DNA of 64,000 nt from JACRCT01 sp049841135 (GTDB lineage Bacteria > Myxococcota > Myxococcia > Myxococcales > UBA5297), in NCBI GenBank assembly GCA_049841135.1, contig JASGHK010000004.1:1798001-1862000 (forward strand), read 5' to 3'. The translations under genes were made by a program, and so were the position numbers. Each line of letters begins with the position of its first letter. Position 1 is the first letter of the stretch. Positions 48,093 to 57,461 of the stretch are shown here, piece by piece. The notes below the pieces were generated by a model. It was not told the origin of the DNA. It was given only the letters and a program-made list of their open reading frames with translations, and did no database searches.

Positions 48093-49083
48093 ATGCATCA
48101 GGACATCCGCGCCCTCAACGAGCTCGTCCAGCGGGAGAGCGCCTTCGTCGACAACCTCCTCGGCGAGGTGGGCAAGGTCATCGTCGGGCAGAAGTCGATG
48201 CTCGAGCGGGTGCTCCTCGGCCTGATGTGCGGCGGCCACGTCCTGCTCGAGGGCGTCCCCGGCCTGGCGAAGACGCTCACCGTCAAGACGCTGGCCGACG
48301 CGCTCAGCGCCCAGTTCCAGCGCCTGCAGTTCACCCCCGACCTGCTGCCGGCCGACGTCATCGGCACCACCATCTACAACCAGAAGACGGCCGAGTTCAC
48401 CGTCCGCAAGGGCCCCATCTTCGCCAACCTCGTCCTCGCCGACGAAATCAACCGCGCCCCCGCCAAGGTCCAGTCCGCCCTCCTCGAGGCGATGCAGGAG
48501 CGGCAGGTGACCATCGGCGACCACACCTTCCAGCTGCCGACGCCGTTCCTGGTCATGGCGACCGAGAACCCGATCGAGCAGGAAGGCACCTACCCGCTCC
48601 CCGAGGCGCAGGTCGACCGCTTCATGCTCAAGGTGCAGGTCGACTACCCGACCAAGGAGGAGGAGCGGCAGATCATGGACCGGATGTCGTCCGCCAACCT
48701 GCCCGAGGCGGCCAAGGTCCTCACGCCCGAGGACATCCTGCGCATCCGCGGCGTGGTCGAGCAGATCTACATCGACGACAAGATCAAGGAGTACATCGTC
48801 AACCTGGTCTTCGCGACGCGCGACCCGGTGCGCGCAGGCCTGAAGGACCTGGGCGACTTCATCGAGTACGGCGCCTCGCCACGCGCCTCGATCTACCTGT
48901 CGCTGGCGGCCCGCGCCCACGCCTTCCTGCGCCACCGCGGGTTCGTGACGCCCGAGGACGTCAAGGCCATCGGCTTCGACGTGCTGCGGCACCGCGTGTC
49001 GATCACCTACGAAGCCGAGGCCGAGGAGCTCGACGAGCGAGAAGATCCTCCAGCGCATCTTCGACCGCGTCGAGGTCCCGTGA
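48093..49083 (+). CDS. MoxR-family AAA+ ATPase, frameshifted near its 3' end
   Basis: First gene of the Bat operon; about 329 residues after repair. MoxR ATPases act as chaperones for VWA-domain partners. Walker A is LLEGVPGLAKT, Walker B LVLADEINRAPAKVQ, sensor 1 MATENPIEQEGTYPLPEAQ, and the arginine-finger region ASPRASIYLSLAARA. The last residues are out of frame because of one extra base directly after GAGCTC (49026-49032). Removing it gives EAEELTSEKILQRIFDRVEV and a stop at 49081, just before the DUF58 gene. Without repair the frame continues into DUF58. Confidence 0.95.
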
Positions 49084-49085
49084 GC

Positions 49086-49124
49086 ACTCTCCCTCTCCGC
49101 TTGCCGGAGAGGGTCGGGGTGAGG
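49086..49124. repeat. CCCTCTCCG...CGGAGAGGG dispersed repeat, copy 2
   Basis: Inverted repeat ccctctccgcttgccggaga plus gggtcggggtgagg filling the gap between moxR and the DUF58 gene. Its 3' end supplies the gagg that serves as ribosome binding site for DUF58. Close relative of 20279-20322. Confidence 0.65.
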
Positions 49125-49129
49125 AACGC

Positions 49130-50011
49130 ATGCTTCCCAAGGAGCTCATCAAGAAGCTTCGGAAGATTGAGATCACCACGCGGCGCGTGGTGAACGAGAC
49201 CCTTGCGGGCGAGTACCACTCCGTCTTCCGCGGCCGCGGCATGACCTTCGAGGAGGTCCGCCCCTACCAGGCCGGCGACGACATCCGGACGATCGACTGG
49301 AACGTGACCGCCCGCATGAACGACGCCTACGTCAAGGTCTACACCGAGGAGCGCGAGCTGACGGTGATGCTGATGGTGGACCTGTCGGCCTCGCAGGACT
49401 TCGGCTCGCGGGACAAGACCAAGGGCGAGATCGCCGCGGAGATCGCCGCGCTCCTGGCCTTCAGCGCCATCACCAACAACGACCGCGTCGGGCTCATCCT
49501 CTTCACCGACCGCGTCGAGCGCTTCGTGCCGCCCAAGAAGGGCCGCAAGCACGTGATGCGCCTCATCACCGAGATCCTCTCGGCCAAGCCCAAGGGCACG
49601 CGCACCGACCTGAACGCCGGCCTGGAGCACCTGACGCGCGTGGCCAAGCGCAAGTGCGTCTCGTTCCTCATCTCGGACTTCATCGCCGACCGCTACGAGC
49701 AGTCGATGCGCGTGGTCGCCCGGCGCCACGACCTCGTGCCCATCGCGCTGCGCGACCCGCTCGAGGAGACCCTGCCCAGGGCCGGCATCGCGCTGGTCCA
49801 GGACCCCGAGACCGGCCAGCGGCTGCGCATCGACTTCGGCAGCTCGCGGGTGCGCGACCACTTCGCCAAGCTGGTCGCCGCCCGGCGCGAGGACCGCACC
49901 CGGACCTTCCGCAAGCTCTCGCTGGACTTCGTCGAACTGCGCGCCGGCGAGGACTACGTCAAGAGCCTGGTCACCTTCTTCCACGCCCGTGCGCGCCGCA
50001 TGGCCGCCTGA
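49130..50011 (+). CDS. DUF58 domain protein (VWA-like)
   Basis: 293 residues, soluble. The DUF58 signature lies near residues 33-58 (SVFRGRGMTFEEVRPYQAGD, IRTIDWNVTARM), followed by a VWA-like fold with the MIDAS start VDLSASQDFGS. It is conserved between MoxR and VWA genes in many bacteria and thought to work with them in envelope stress or protein maturation. The start ATG has gagg at 6 bases, contributed by the dispersed repeat. It is followed after 8 bases by the next operon gene. Confidence 0.94.
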   Translation: MLPKELIKKLRKIEITTRRVVNETLAGEYHSVFRGRGMTFEEVRPYQAGDDIRTIDWNVTARMNDAYVKVYTEERELTVMLMVDLSASQDFGSRDKTKGEIAAEIAALLAFSAITNNDRVGLILFTDRVERFVPPKKGRKHVMRLITEILSAKPKGTRTDLNAGLEHLTRVAKRKCVSFLISDFIADRYEQSMRVVARRHDLVPIALRDPLEETLPRAGIALVQDPETGQRLRIDFGSSRVRDHFAKLVAARREDRTRTFRKLSLDFVELRAGEDYVKSLVTFFHARARRMAA

Positions 50012-50019
50012 TCGCCACC

Positions 50020-51063
50020 ATGGTCCGACGCCTCGCCGCCACCTCCGTCCTGTTCCTGGCCCTCGCGGGAGCGGTGCCGGCTCGGGCGCAAGCGAACCTC
50101 AACCCCAGCCCCTCTCCGGCAACCCCTCGGCAAGCTCGGGACGGGGACGGAGAGGGGGGCTTGCAGGCCGCACCCCGGTCGGTCAGCGCCACTGCGACGC
50201 CGGACAAGGTGCGGCTGGGCGAGACCTTCACCCTGCAGATCGAGATCCGCGACTCGAACGACGTCCGCTACGAGCTGCCGCCCGACCTGTCGCTCGGAAA
50301 GGAGTTCGACGTCGTCAAGATCACCCCGTCGCGCACGACCAAGGACGACGTGACGACGACGCGGTTCGAGCTGCTGGTCACGCTCTTCGACCTGGACGAG
50401 AAGACCGTGGGCGACCTCGTCCTGCACGCGGTCGGCCCCAAGGGACCGATGACGCTGACCATCCCCGGCCCCAAGGTCACCGGCCTGGGCGACCTCAAGG
50501 AAGACGAGCAGGCGGGGATGCACGACATCCTGCCGCCGGTCGAGGTCCCGGTCGCGGACTACACCGTCCTCTGGGTCGTCGCCGCCACCCTCCTCGCGAC
50601 GCTCGCCGCCCTCTTCCTTTGGCAGTGGATCAAGAACCGGCCGAAGAAGACCTTCCTCGTGCCGCAGGCGCCGCGCCTGCCGGCCCACGAGCGCGCGCTC
50701 CAGGCGCTCTCCACGCTGCAGCAGGAGGACCTGCCCGCCCACGGCCGGCCCAAGGAATTCCACTTCCGGCTCTCGGAGATCCTGCGCGACTACCTGGGCG
50801 ACCGCTTCGGCTTCCTGGCGCTGGACATGACCACCGAGGAGCTGCTCGCCAAGCTCCAGCGGACCCAGACCCCGGGCCTCGACTACCGGCGCTTCGAGCA
50901 GTGGTGCCGCGAGGGCGACATCGTCAAGTTCGCCCGGTTCGAGCCCAGCCCCGCCAGTTGCAAGCAGGCCATCGAGGACGGCTTCGGGTTCGTGCGCGCG
51001 ACGATGCCCGTGAGCCAGCAGCAGCCGGCCCGGCCTCCCGAGAAGAGCGAGGCCGCTTCATGA
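50020..51063 (+). CDS. BatD-like / DUF4381-type single-pass membrane protein
   Basis: 347 residues. A signal peptide (MVRRLAATSVLFLALAGAVP) is followed by a beta-rich domain (SVSATATPDKVRLGETFTLQ, FELLVTLFDLDEKTVGDLVL), one transmembrane helix around residues 182-205 (YTVLWVVAATLLATLAALFL), and a cytoplasmic helical domain with EFHFRLSEILRDYLGDRFGF. This is the layout of Bat-operon accessory proteins. Residues about 28-48 (PSPSPATPRQARDGDGEGG) are encoded by a copy of the CCCTCTCC-type repeat, apparently inserted in the linker after the signal peptide. The stop overlaps the batA start (ATGA). Confidence 0.85.
   Translation: MVRRLAATSVLFLALAGAVPARAQANLNPSPSPATPRQARDGDGEGGLQAAPRSVSATATPDKVRLGETFTLQIEIRDSNDVRYELPPDLSLGKEFDVVKITPSRTTKDDVTTTRFELLVTLFDLDEKTVGDLVLHAVGPKGPMTLTIPGPKVTGLGDLKEDEQAGMHDILPPVEVPVADYTVLWVVAATLLATLAALFLWQWIKNRPKKTFLVPQAPRLPAHERALQALSTLQQEDLPAHGRPKEFHFRLSEILRDYLGDRFGFLALDMTTEELLAKLQRTQTPGLDYRRFEQWCREGDIVKFARFEPSPASCKQAIEDGFGFVRATMPVSQQQPARPPEKSEAAS
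50108..50158. repeat. diverged CCCTCTCCG...GGAGAGGGG repeat inside a coding sequence
   Basis: Starts cccctctccggc and ends acggagaggggg, sharing termini with 20279-20322 and 49086-49124. It lies in frame within the low-complexity linker of the BatD-like gene. Confidence 0.45.
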
Positions 51064-52160
51064 ACCCCTCGGCTTCGCCCGGGGCAGGCTCCCCGGCCTC
51101 GTTCGGAAACGGCCTCGTCTGGCACGACCCGCTGGTGTTCGGGCTGCTCGCGGTCTGCGTCGTCTTCCTCGTCGCGCTGCTCTTCCTCGAAGGGCGCCGC
51201 TCGGCGGTGGTGCGCTTCCCGCTCGCCGGGCTCCTGCGCCAGGGCCCGCGCGGCTTCGCCCCGCTGTGGTGGCTGCCGCGGCTGATGCGCATCCTCGCCG
51301 TCGCCCTGGCCTGCGTGGCGCTGGCCCGGCCGCAGCTGCGCGGCAACAAGGTGCGCGACCTGTCGGTCGAGGGCATCGACATCGTCGTCGACCTCGACAT
51401 CTCCACGTCCATGCGCGCCCTGGACTTCCGGCCCAAGGACCGGATCAGCGTCGCCAAGGAGGTGCTGCGCAACTTCATCGAGGGCCGCACCAACGACCGG
51501 ATCGGCCTGGTCGTCTTCGCCGGCGAGGCCTACACCCAGGCCCCGCTGACGCTCGACTACCACGTGCTCGGCGAGATCCTGGACTCGGTGAAGACCGGCC
51601 TCATCGAGGACGGCACGGCCATCGGCAACGCCCTGGCGACCTCCGTCAACCGGTTGTGCGAGACGCGCAGCTCCGACGGCAAGGACGTCAAGCCCGACGA
51701 GTTCTGCAAGAGCGGCGCGAAGAGCAAGGTGGTCATCCTCATCACCGACGGCGACAACAACGCCGGCAACATCTCGCCGATGGAGGCCGCGGCCATCGCC
51801 AAGCAGTTCGGCATCCGCGTCTACACCATCCTCGTCGGCAAGGGCGGCAAGGTCCCCTACCCCAGCGGCAAGGACTTCTTCGACGTCGAGACCGTCCGCG
51901 AGGTGGAGATCCCGGTGAACCCGGAGCTGCTCAAGGCCATCAGCGCCGACACCGGCGGCACCTTCTACAAGGCGACCGACCGGCAGACGCTGGAGAACGG
52001 CCTGAACGACATCCTCAACCAGCTGGAGAAGACCAAGCTCTTCCAGTCCGGCGGCTACCAGAACATGCACGAGGCCTACGAGCCGTTCCTGTTCGGAGCG
52101 GTGGTGGCCCTGCTGCTCGAGCTGCTCCTCGCGGCGACGCGGCTGAGGAGCTTCCCATGA
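51060..52160 (+). CDS. batA: BatA-like VWA-domain membrane protein
   Basis: 366 residues with two N-terminal helices (DPLVFGLLAVCVVFLVALLF; MRILAVALACVALARP), a VWA domain and a C-terminal helix (LFGAVVALLLELLLAATRLR). The MIDAS metal site reads DLDISTSM near residue 107, with a further threonine/aspartate in VVILITDGDNNAGN. This is the classical BatA layout with the sensor domain in the cytoplasm or periplasm between anchors. Overlapping ATGA junctions tie it to both neighbours. The function of the Bat system (named for aerotolerance in Bacteroides) is poorly defined. Confidence 0.92.
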   Translation: MNPSASPGAGSPASFGNGLVWHDPLVFGLLAVCVVFLVALLFLEGRRSAVVRFPLAGLLRQGPRGFAPLWWLPRLMRILAVALACVALARPQLRGNKVRDLSVEGIDIVVDLDISTSMRALDFRPKDRISVAKEVLRNFIEGRTNDRIGLVVFAGEAYTQAPLTLDYHVLGEILDSVKTGLIEDGTAIGNALATSVNRLCETRSSDGKDVKPDEFCKSGAKSKVVILITDGDNNAGNISPMEAAAIAKQFGIRVYTILVGKGGKVPYPSGKDFFDVETVREVEIPVNPELLKAISADTGGTFYKATDRQTLENGLNDILNQLEKTKLFQSGGYQNMHEAYEPFLFGAVVALLLELLLAATRLRSFP

Positions 52161-53218
52161 GCGCCCTCCAGCTCTCGTTCCTGGGCTACGCGATCCGCCT
52201 GGCCAAGCCGGAGTACCTCTTCGGCCTGGCGGCGATGCTGCTCGTGCTGGTGCTGGCGATCGTCGGCGCGGTGCGCCGCCACCGCCGGCTGGGCGAGATC
52301 TTCCAGGCGCCGACCCTGCCGAAGGTCGTCCCGGGCGCCTCGGCCGTCCGCCACGGCCTCAAGGACGGCTGCACCGCGCTCGCGCTGGGCCTGTTCGCCA
52401 TCGCCCTCGCCCAGCCGCAGTGCGGCACCCACAAGGAGCTGGCCAAGCGCTACGGCATCGACCTGGTGGTGGCGCTCGACGCCAGCAACTCGATGCTGGC
52501 CAAGGACATCAAGCCCAACCGCCTGGAGCGCGCCAAGCTCGAGCTGGGGAGCCTGCTCGACCGGCTCCACGGCGACCGGGTGGGCATCGTGGTCTTCGCC
52601 GGCGACGCCTTCACCCAGTGCCCGCTGACCACCGACTACTCCAGCGCCAAGATGTTCCTGCGCGCCATCGACAGCGCCAACATGCCGGTGCAGGGCACCT
52701 CCATCGCCCGGGCGCTCGAGGAGAGCAAGGACCTGCTCGTGGACGCGGAGCGCGGGGCCAAGGCGCGGGCCATCGTGCTGCTTACCGACGGCGAGGACAC
52801 CTCCGCCAGCGACGTCGCCGCCCAGCTCGACGTGCTCAAGGGGCTGGGCATCAAGGTCATCACCGTGGGCATCGGCTCGCTCACCGGCGAGCCCATCCCG
52901 GAGTTCGACAAGAAGGGCAACCCGGTCGGCTGGAAGAAGGACAACGCCGGCAACACGGTCATGAGCCGGCTGGACGAGACCGGGCTGCAGTCCATCGCCG
53001 ACAAGACGGGCGGCAGGTACATCCACTCGGTCTCGGGCAGCGTCGGCGTGCAGGAGGTGTGGGAGGAGCTCGACCGGCTCGACAAGGCGGAGTTCGAGAG
53101 CCGGCTGACCGTCAAGTACGACGAGCGCTTCCAGTACTTCGCGCTGCCGGCGCTGCTGCTGCTCTTGGTCGGCGCCGCCATCCGCCCGGGACGCTCCAGC
53201 GGGGAGGGCCGCGCATGA
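52157..53218 (+). CDS. batB: BatB-like VWA-domain membrane protein
   Basis: 353 residues. N-terminal helices PEYLFGLAAMLLVLVLAIVG and ALGLFAIALAQPQ, then a VWA domain with MIDAS motif DASNSM and the downstream VLLTDGEDTSASD, and a C-terminal helix (YFALPALLLLLVGAAI). It is homologous to the preceding BatA but distinct in sequence. The start overlaps the batA stop, and its own stop overlaps the batC start, so the chain is translationally coupled. Confidence 0.92.
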   Translation: MSALQLSFLGYAIRLAKPEYLFGLAAMLLVLVLAIVGAVRRHRRLGEIFQAPTLPKVVPGASAVRHGLKDGCTALALGLFAIALAQPQCGTHKELAKRYGIDLVVALDASNSMLAKDIKPNRLERAKLELGSLLDRLHGDRVGIVVFAGDAFTQCPLTTDYSSAKMFLRAIDSANMPVQGTSIARALEESKDLLVDAERGAKARAIVLLTDGEDTSASDVAAQLDVLKGLGIKVITVGIGSLTGEPIPEFDKKGNPVGWKKDNAGNTVMSRLDETGLQSIADKTGGRYIHSVSGSVGVQEVWEELDRLDKAEFESRLTVKYDERFQYFALPALLLLLVGAAIRPGRSSGEGRA

Positions 53219-54186
53219 GGACCGCGCTCACCTCCCCCCTCGCCGCCCTCTCGGCCGCACTCCTCGCGCTCGTGCCCACCAACGCGTCGGCGGCCGGGCT
53301 CTTCGAGGCGAACCACCCGCTGGTCAAGCAGGGCACCGACGCCTACCAGAAGGGCGACTACGAGGCGGCGCTCAAGGCCTACGAGCAGGCCGAGCGCGAG
53401 CTGCCCGACAGCCCGGAGCTCCAGTACAACCTGGGCGACGTCTACATGAAGCTCAAGCGCGCCGACGACGCCAAGCGCGCGTACGAGACGGCGCTGAAGA
53501 AGGCCCCCGATTCGCTCAAGTCCCGCGACTACTTCAACCTGGGCAACGCGCTGGCGGAGCTGAACCAGAAGGACGACGCGGTGTCGGCGTACCGCCAGGC
53601 CCTGAAGGTCGACCCGAAGAACGAGCCGGCGCGGCGCAACCTCGAGCTGCTCTTACGCAACAAGAACGAGAAGAAGAATCCCAGCCCCACCCAGGGCGAC
53701 GGCGGCCTGCCCCCGGACGGCGGCCGCGACGGCGGGGCGCCCGACTCCGGCGGCCAGGACGGCGGCCAGAGCAAGGACAACCCCGACGCCGCGAACCAGG
53801 GCGACGGTGGCTCGGACGGCGGCGTGGGCGACGGCGGGGCCTCGGACGGAGGCAAGAGCGACGGCGGCGGGGATGGCGGCAGCGGCGACGGTGGCGGCCA
53901 AGGCGATGGCGGCTCCCAGGGCGACGGCGGGCGGCAGGACGGCGGCGCCGACGGCGGGAGCAAGGACGACAATCAGGACCAGAACGACCAGCCCGACGGC
54001 GGCTCGCAGGACGCAGGCCAGCAGGACGGCGGCACGCCGCCCCCGACGCAGGAGCCGGAGAAGCCCAAGAACCTGGACAAGCAGGAGGCCGAGCGGCTAC
54101 TGGACGCCATCCGGCGAAACGAGAAACAGTTCCTGATGCAGCAGCACAAGAAAGCGAAGCAGCGTGCTCGACCGAAAGACTGGTAA
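53215..54186 (+). CDS. batC: BatC-like TPR protein with long Gly/Asp-rich region
   Basis: 323 residues. A signal peptide (LAALSAALLALVPTNASA) is followed by three TPR motifs over residues 38-140 (YQKGDYEAALKAYEQAEREL, LQYNLGDVYMKLKRADDAKR, YFNLGNALAELNQKDDAVSA). A tract of about 110 residues then consists largely of DGG repeats (GDGGSDGGVGDGGASDGG), and a basic helical tail follows (RRNEKQFLMQQHKKAKQRAR). The DGG tract is reminiscent of Ca2+-binding Gly/Asp repeats, but this is speculative. It overlaps the next gene by 23 bases. Confidence 0.88.
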   Translation: MRTALTSPLAALSAALLALVPTNASAAGLFEANHPLVKQGTDAYQKGDYEAALKAYEQAERELPDSPELQYNLGDVYMKLKRADDAKRAYETALKKAPDSLKSRDYFNLGNALAELNQKDDAVSAYRQALKVDPKNEPARRNLELLLRNKNEKKNPSPTQGDGGLPPDGGRDGGAPDSGGQDGGQSKDNPDAANQGDGGSDGGVGDGGASDGGKSDGGGDGGSGDGGGQGDGGSQGDGGRQDGGADGGSKDDNQDQNDQPDGGSQDAGQQDGGTPPPTQEPEKPKNLDKQEAERLLDAIRRNEKQFLMQQHKKAKQRARPKDW

Positions 54187-56210
54187 CCGCGGACCCCGGG
54201 CCGCCCTGGCGATGGCCGCGGCGACCCTCGCCGCCGCGCTGCTCGTGCCTTCGCTGGCGGCCGCGGCGGAGGTGGAGTTCTACGCCGTCGCGGACAGCGA
54301 CTCGGTGGGCCTCGACGACACGCTGAGCCTGACGGTCACCATCGGCCTCGACGCCAACTCGGGGGGCGAGACCGAAGACCTGAAGCTCCCCGAGGCGCCG
54401 GACTTCGAGGTGCTGTCCCGCTCGCAGAGAGAGCAGATGTCGTTCGCGATGGGCAGCGGCGGGCCGCCCTCGTTCCGCAAGGTGCGCGTCTACACCCTGC
54501 TCCTGCAGCCGCGACGCACCGGCACGCTGACCATCCAGCCCGGCAAGCTCGTCTTCCGCGGCAAGACCTACGAGACCGGCGCCATCCGCATCAAGGTGGC
54601 CCAGGGCAGCAAGCGGCCGCAGCAGCCCCCACCGCAGGCCCGCCCGAACCCGTTCGGGAACAACCCGCAGAACCCCTTCGGCGGCGGGCCGCAAAACCCC
54701 TTCGGCGCGCTGGGGGGAATCCTGGGCGGCATGGGCGCCGACGACCCCGACACCGCGGAGGCGATGGAGCAGCTCTTCGGCGGCGGCAGCCGGCCGGCCT
54801 CCGACAGCGACCTGTACCTGCGGGCAGTCCTCGACAAGAAGCAGGCCTACCTGGGCGAGCAGGTGACCTTCTCGGTGCTGTTGTTCTCGCGCGTGGACAT
54901 CAGCGGCGTGGACGGCTTCAAGATGTCCAAGCTCGACGGCTTCTGGGCCGAGGACCTGGAGACGCCGACGCAGATCACCGGCGAGCTCGAAGATGATCGA
55001 CGGGGTGCCCTACCGCATCTTCCTGCTGCGCAAGCGCGCCCTGTTCCCCATCAAGAGCGGCAAGCTGGCCATCGACCCGGTCGAGGTCGAGGTCTCCACC
55101 GGCATGGGCTTCCTGGCCGGGCGCAAGGTCAAGCGCACCTCGCAGACGCTCTCGCTCGAGGTCCTGCCGCTGCCGCCGGGCGCCCCTTCCGGCTTCGAGA
55201 CGCCCAACGTCGGCCAGTGGCGGCTCTCGGCGGAAGCCGCCCCAACGACCACCTCGCTCAACCAGCCGGTCACGCTCAAGGTGACGCTGGAGGGCGCCGG
55301 CAACCTGCACGACGTGGTCTCGCCGAAGCTGCCGGCCATCCCCGGGCTGCGCGCCTACGACCCCACCGTCAACGAGAAGACCAACACCAACCAGAAGCTC
55401 AACCCACCCGTCGACCGCCGGCTCTTCGGCGGCAAGCGCGTGCTCGAGTACCTGATGATGCCGGAGCAGACCGGCACCTTCGAGATCCCGGCGCTGACGC
55501 TGCAGTACTTCGACCCGATGACCAAGGAGTACAAGTCGGCCAGCACCCAGGCGATCCAGCTCCGCGTCGACACCGGCAACGGCCCCGGTCCCGCGGCGAC
55601 CAGCACTGGCCCCTCCGTCGCCGTCCCCAACGGCCCGCGCGCGGTCAACGTGCTCGACCACGGCGCCCTGCGCGCGCTGCGCTACAAGGGCGACCTTGCC
55701 AGGCCGGACCGGCCGCTCTACAAGCGCCCGTTCTACCTGCCCGTCGCGGCGGCCCCGCTTGCCCTGTGGCTCGTGCTCTCGGTGGTGGGCTTCGTCCGCG
55801 CCACCTTCCGCCCCTCGGCCGAGGGCGTCCAGCGCGGGCTCGCGGGCAAGGCGCGGCGCCGTCTGAAGGGCGCGCGCGCGCAGCTCAAGGCCAAGAACCC
55901 GGACGGCTTCTACGCCGAGGTCAGCCACGCGCTCAACGACTACCTCTCGGCGCGGCTGGGCACCCCGGTCAAGGGCCTGACCCGGCAGGATCTCTCGGCG
56001 CGGCTCGCCGCGGCGGGGCTCGCCGAGCAGCACGTGCGCCACCTCGGCCAGGTCCTCGACACCTGCGACGCGGGACGCTTCGCCCCCGGCGGGTCGGACC
56101 CGGCGACGCTCGATCGCGTGCTCGCCCAGGCCACCTCGATCATGGCGACCATCGACGGCGCGAAGCTCACCGTGACGGCGCCCGCCGAGGCCAAGGAGGC
56201 GCTGCCGTGA
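54164..56210 (+). CDS. batD: BatD protein, interrupted by one frameshift
   Basis: Exported single-pass membrane protein with repeated beta-sandwich (DUF11/BatD) domains; about 681 residues after repair. A signal peptide (AALAMAAATLAAALLVPSLA) precedes VEFYAVADSDSVGLDDTLSL, a Gly/Pro/Asn linker (GNNPQNPFGGGPQNPFG), and DLYLRAVLDKKQAYLGEQVT. In another frame come MIDGVPYRIFLLRKRALFPI, TTSLNQPVTLKVTLEGAGNL, a transmembrane helix (AAAPLALWLVLSVVGFVRAT) and a helical cytoplasmic tail. The break is one extra base directly after GAGCTC (54983-54989); removal gives GELKMIDGVPYR. The GTG start at 54164 overlaps batC; the ATG at 54212 is an alternative. Confidence 0.9.
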
Positions 56211-57000
56211 TGCGCACCCTAGCCCTCGTTCTGCTGCTGATGGTTCCGGGCCTTGCCGGCGCGCAGGTCGCCAAGGTGCTCACCCCCGCCGAGGCGCAAG
56301 CCGCCTTCCGCGTGGCCAACGACGCCTGCCTCAAGGACGATCTCAAGACCTGCATCGAAGGCTACGAGGGTCTGCTGGAGGCGGGCTACGCCGGGGCGGA
56401 TCTGGAGTTCAACCTCGGCACTGCCTACCTCAAGCAGGGGCGAGCGGGCTCCGCGGTGCTGCACCTCGAACGCGCCTTGCGCCTGGACCCGTCGGACTCC
56501 GACGCCCGCGCGAACCTGGAGCGGGCACAGCGCCTGCGGGTGGACAAGCTGGTGGGCGCGCCCGAGGAGACCGGCGGAGAGGAGCCGCTCGCCTCGCGCA
56601 TCGTCTCCCATACGAACGGGGACCGCTGGTCGCTCGCCTTCCTCGTCCTCTGGACGCTGGGCGCGCTCTCGCTGTTGGGCCGGCGGTTCCTGTCGAGCCC
56701 GGGCAAGCGCGCCCTCGCGCTCGTCGGCGGCCTCCTGCTCGTGACCGCCTCCGTCCCTGCGGGCTCGTCACCGCCTTCCACTCGTACGTGCGCGAGTACG
56801 CCCACGACGCGGTCATCGTCGCCCCCAGCCTGTCCGTGCGCGAAGGCCCGCGCGACACCTACAAGTCCACCTTCGAGGTCCACGAGGGCCTGAAGGTCCG
56901 CGTGCTCGACCAGGAAGGCGGCTTCTGCCGCATCCGGCTCTCCAACGGTTTGCAGGGCTGGGTCCCCGCTTCCGGCGTGACGGAGATCACACAGGGTTGA
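56210..57000 (+). CDS. batE: BatE-like TPR and SH3 protein, interrupted by one frameshift
   Basis: About 263 residues after repair. Signal peptide (MRTLALVLLLMVPGLAGAQ), TPR repeats (YAGADLEFNLGTAYLKQGRA, GSAVLHLERALRLDPSDSDA), two transmembrane helices (WSLAFLVLWTLGALSLLGRR; LALVGGLLLVTAS), then a bacterial SH3 domain (APSLSVREGPRDTYKSTFEV, GLKVRVLDQEGGFCRIRLSN). The frames join at 56761-56766, where gcgggctcg lacks one base; gcggagctcg would restore SVPAELVTAFHSYVREYAH (gcggggctcg is also possible). Last gene of the Bat operon. Confidence 0.88.
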
Positions 57001-57074
57001 AAGGTTCCGCGCCGCGCGTTGAGGGGCGGTCGGCGTTCCCCTAGAATGTCGAAGGTCGCAATCGGCGAGGGCGC

Positions 57075-57461
57075 ATGGCGGTCGAAGGCAGCTTCCGCGT
57101 GCTGTTGTGCGACGACGAGCCCGTCATCCGGGAGCTCGTGCGGACGATGCTTGCCAGCGAGACGGTCGAGGTGGACGTGGCGCCCGACGGCGTCGGGTGC
57201 CTGAAGGCCGCCAAGAGCCAGCCCTTCGACCTCATCCTGCTCGACATCGTGTTGCCCGGCATGGACGGCATCACGGTGTGCCGGCTGCTCAAGAGCGACC
57301 CCGCAACCTCGCGCGTGCCCATCTACATGCTCACCGCCAAGGCGAAGACCGCCGACGTGGAGAGCGCCAAGCGCGCGGGCGCCGACGGCTACATCAACAA
57401 GCCGTTCAAAGGCGCCGAGTTGATGGACCTCGTGGATGCGCTTCAGAAGAAGCGCGCCTGA
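57075..57461 (+). CDS. single-domain response regulator
   Basis: 128 residues. Receiver domain with DD in VLLCDDEPVIRELVR, phospho-acceptor Asp in LILLDIVLPGMDG, Thr in IYMLTAKAKT, and the Lys of NKPFKGAEL. No output domain. The ATG follows gagggcgc. It begins 74 bases after the Bat operon and may be cotranscribed. Its cognate kinase is not adjacent. Confidence 0.93.
   Translation: MAVEGSFRVLLCDDEPVIRELVRTMLASETVEVDVAPDGVGCLKAAKSQPFDLILLDIVLPGMDGITVCRLLKSDPATSRVPIYMLTAKAKTADVESAKRAGADGYINKPFKGAELMDLVDALQKKRA

Noticed and set aside
53690..54050. DNA-level tandem repeat in the DGG-rich part of batC
   Set aside because: The nucleotide repeats are irregular and explained by Gly/Asp codons in frame, so this is treated as protein low complexity, not a separate repeat feature.
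20123..56766. Programmed ribosomal frameshifting as the cause of the split genes
   Set aside because: The genes are unrelated, no shared slippery heptamer or pseudoknot is visible, and both +1 and -1 changes occur. The shared feature is the GAGCTC hexamer.
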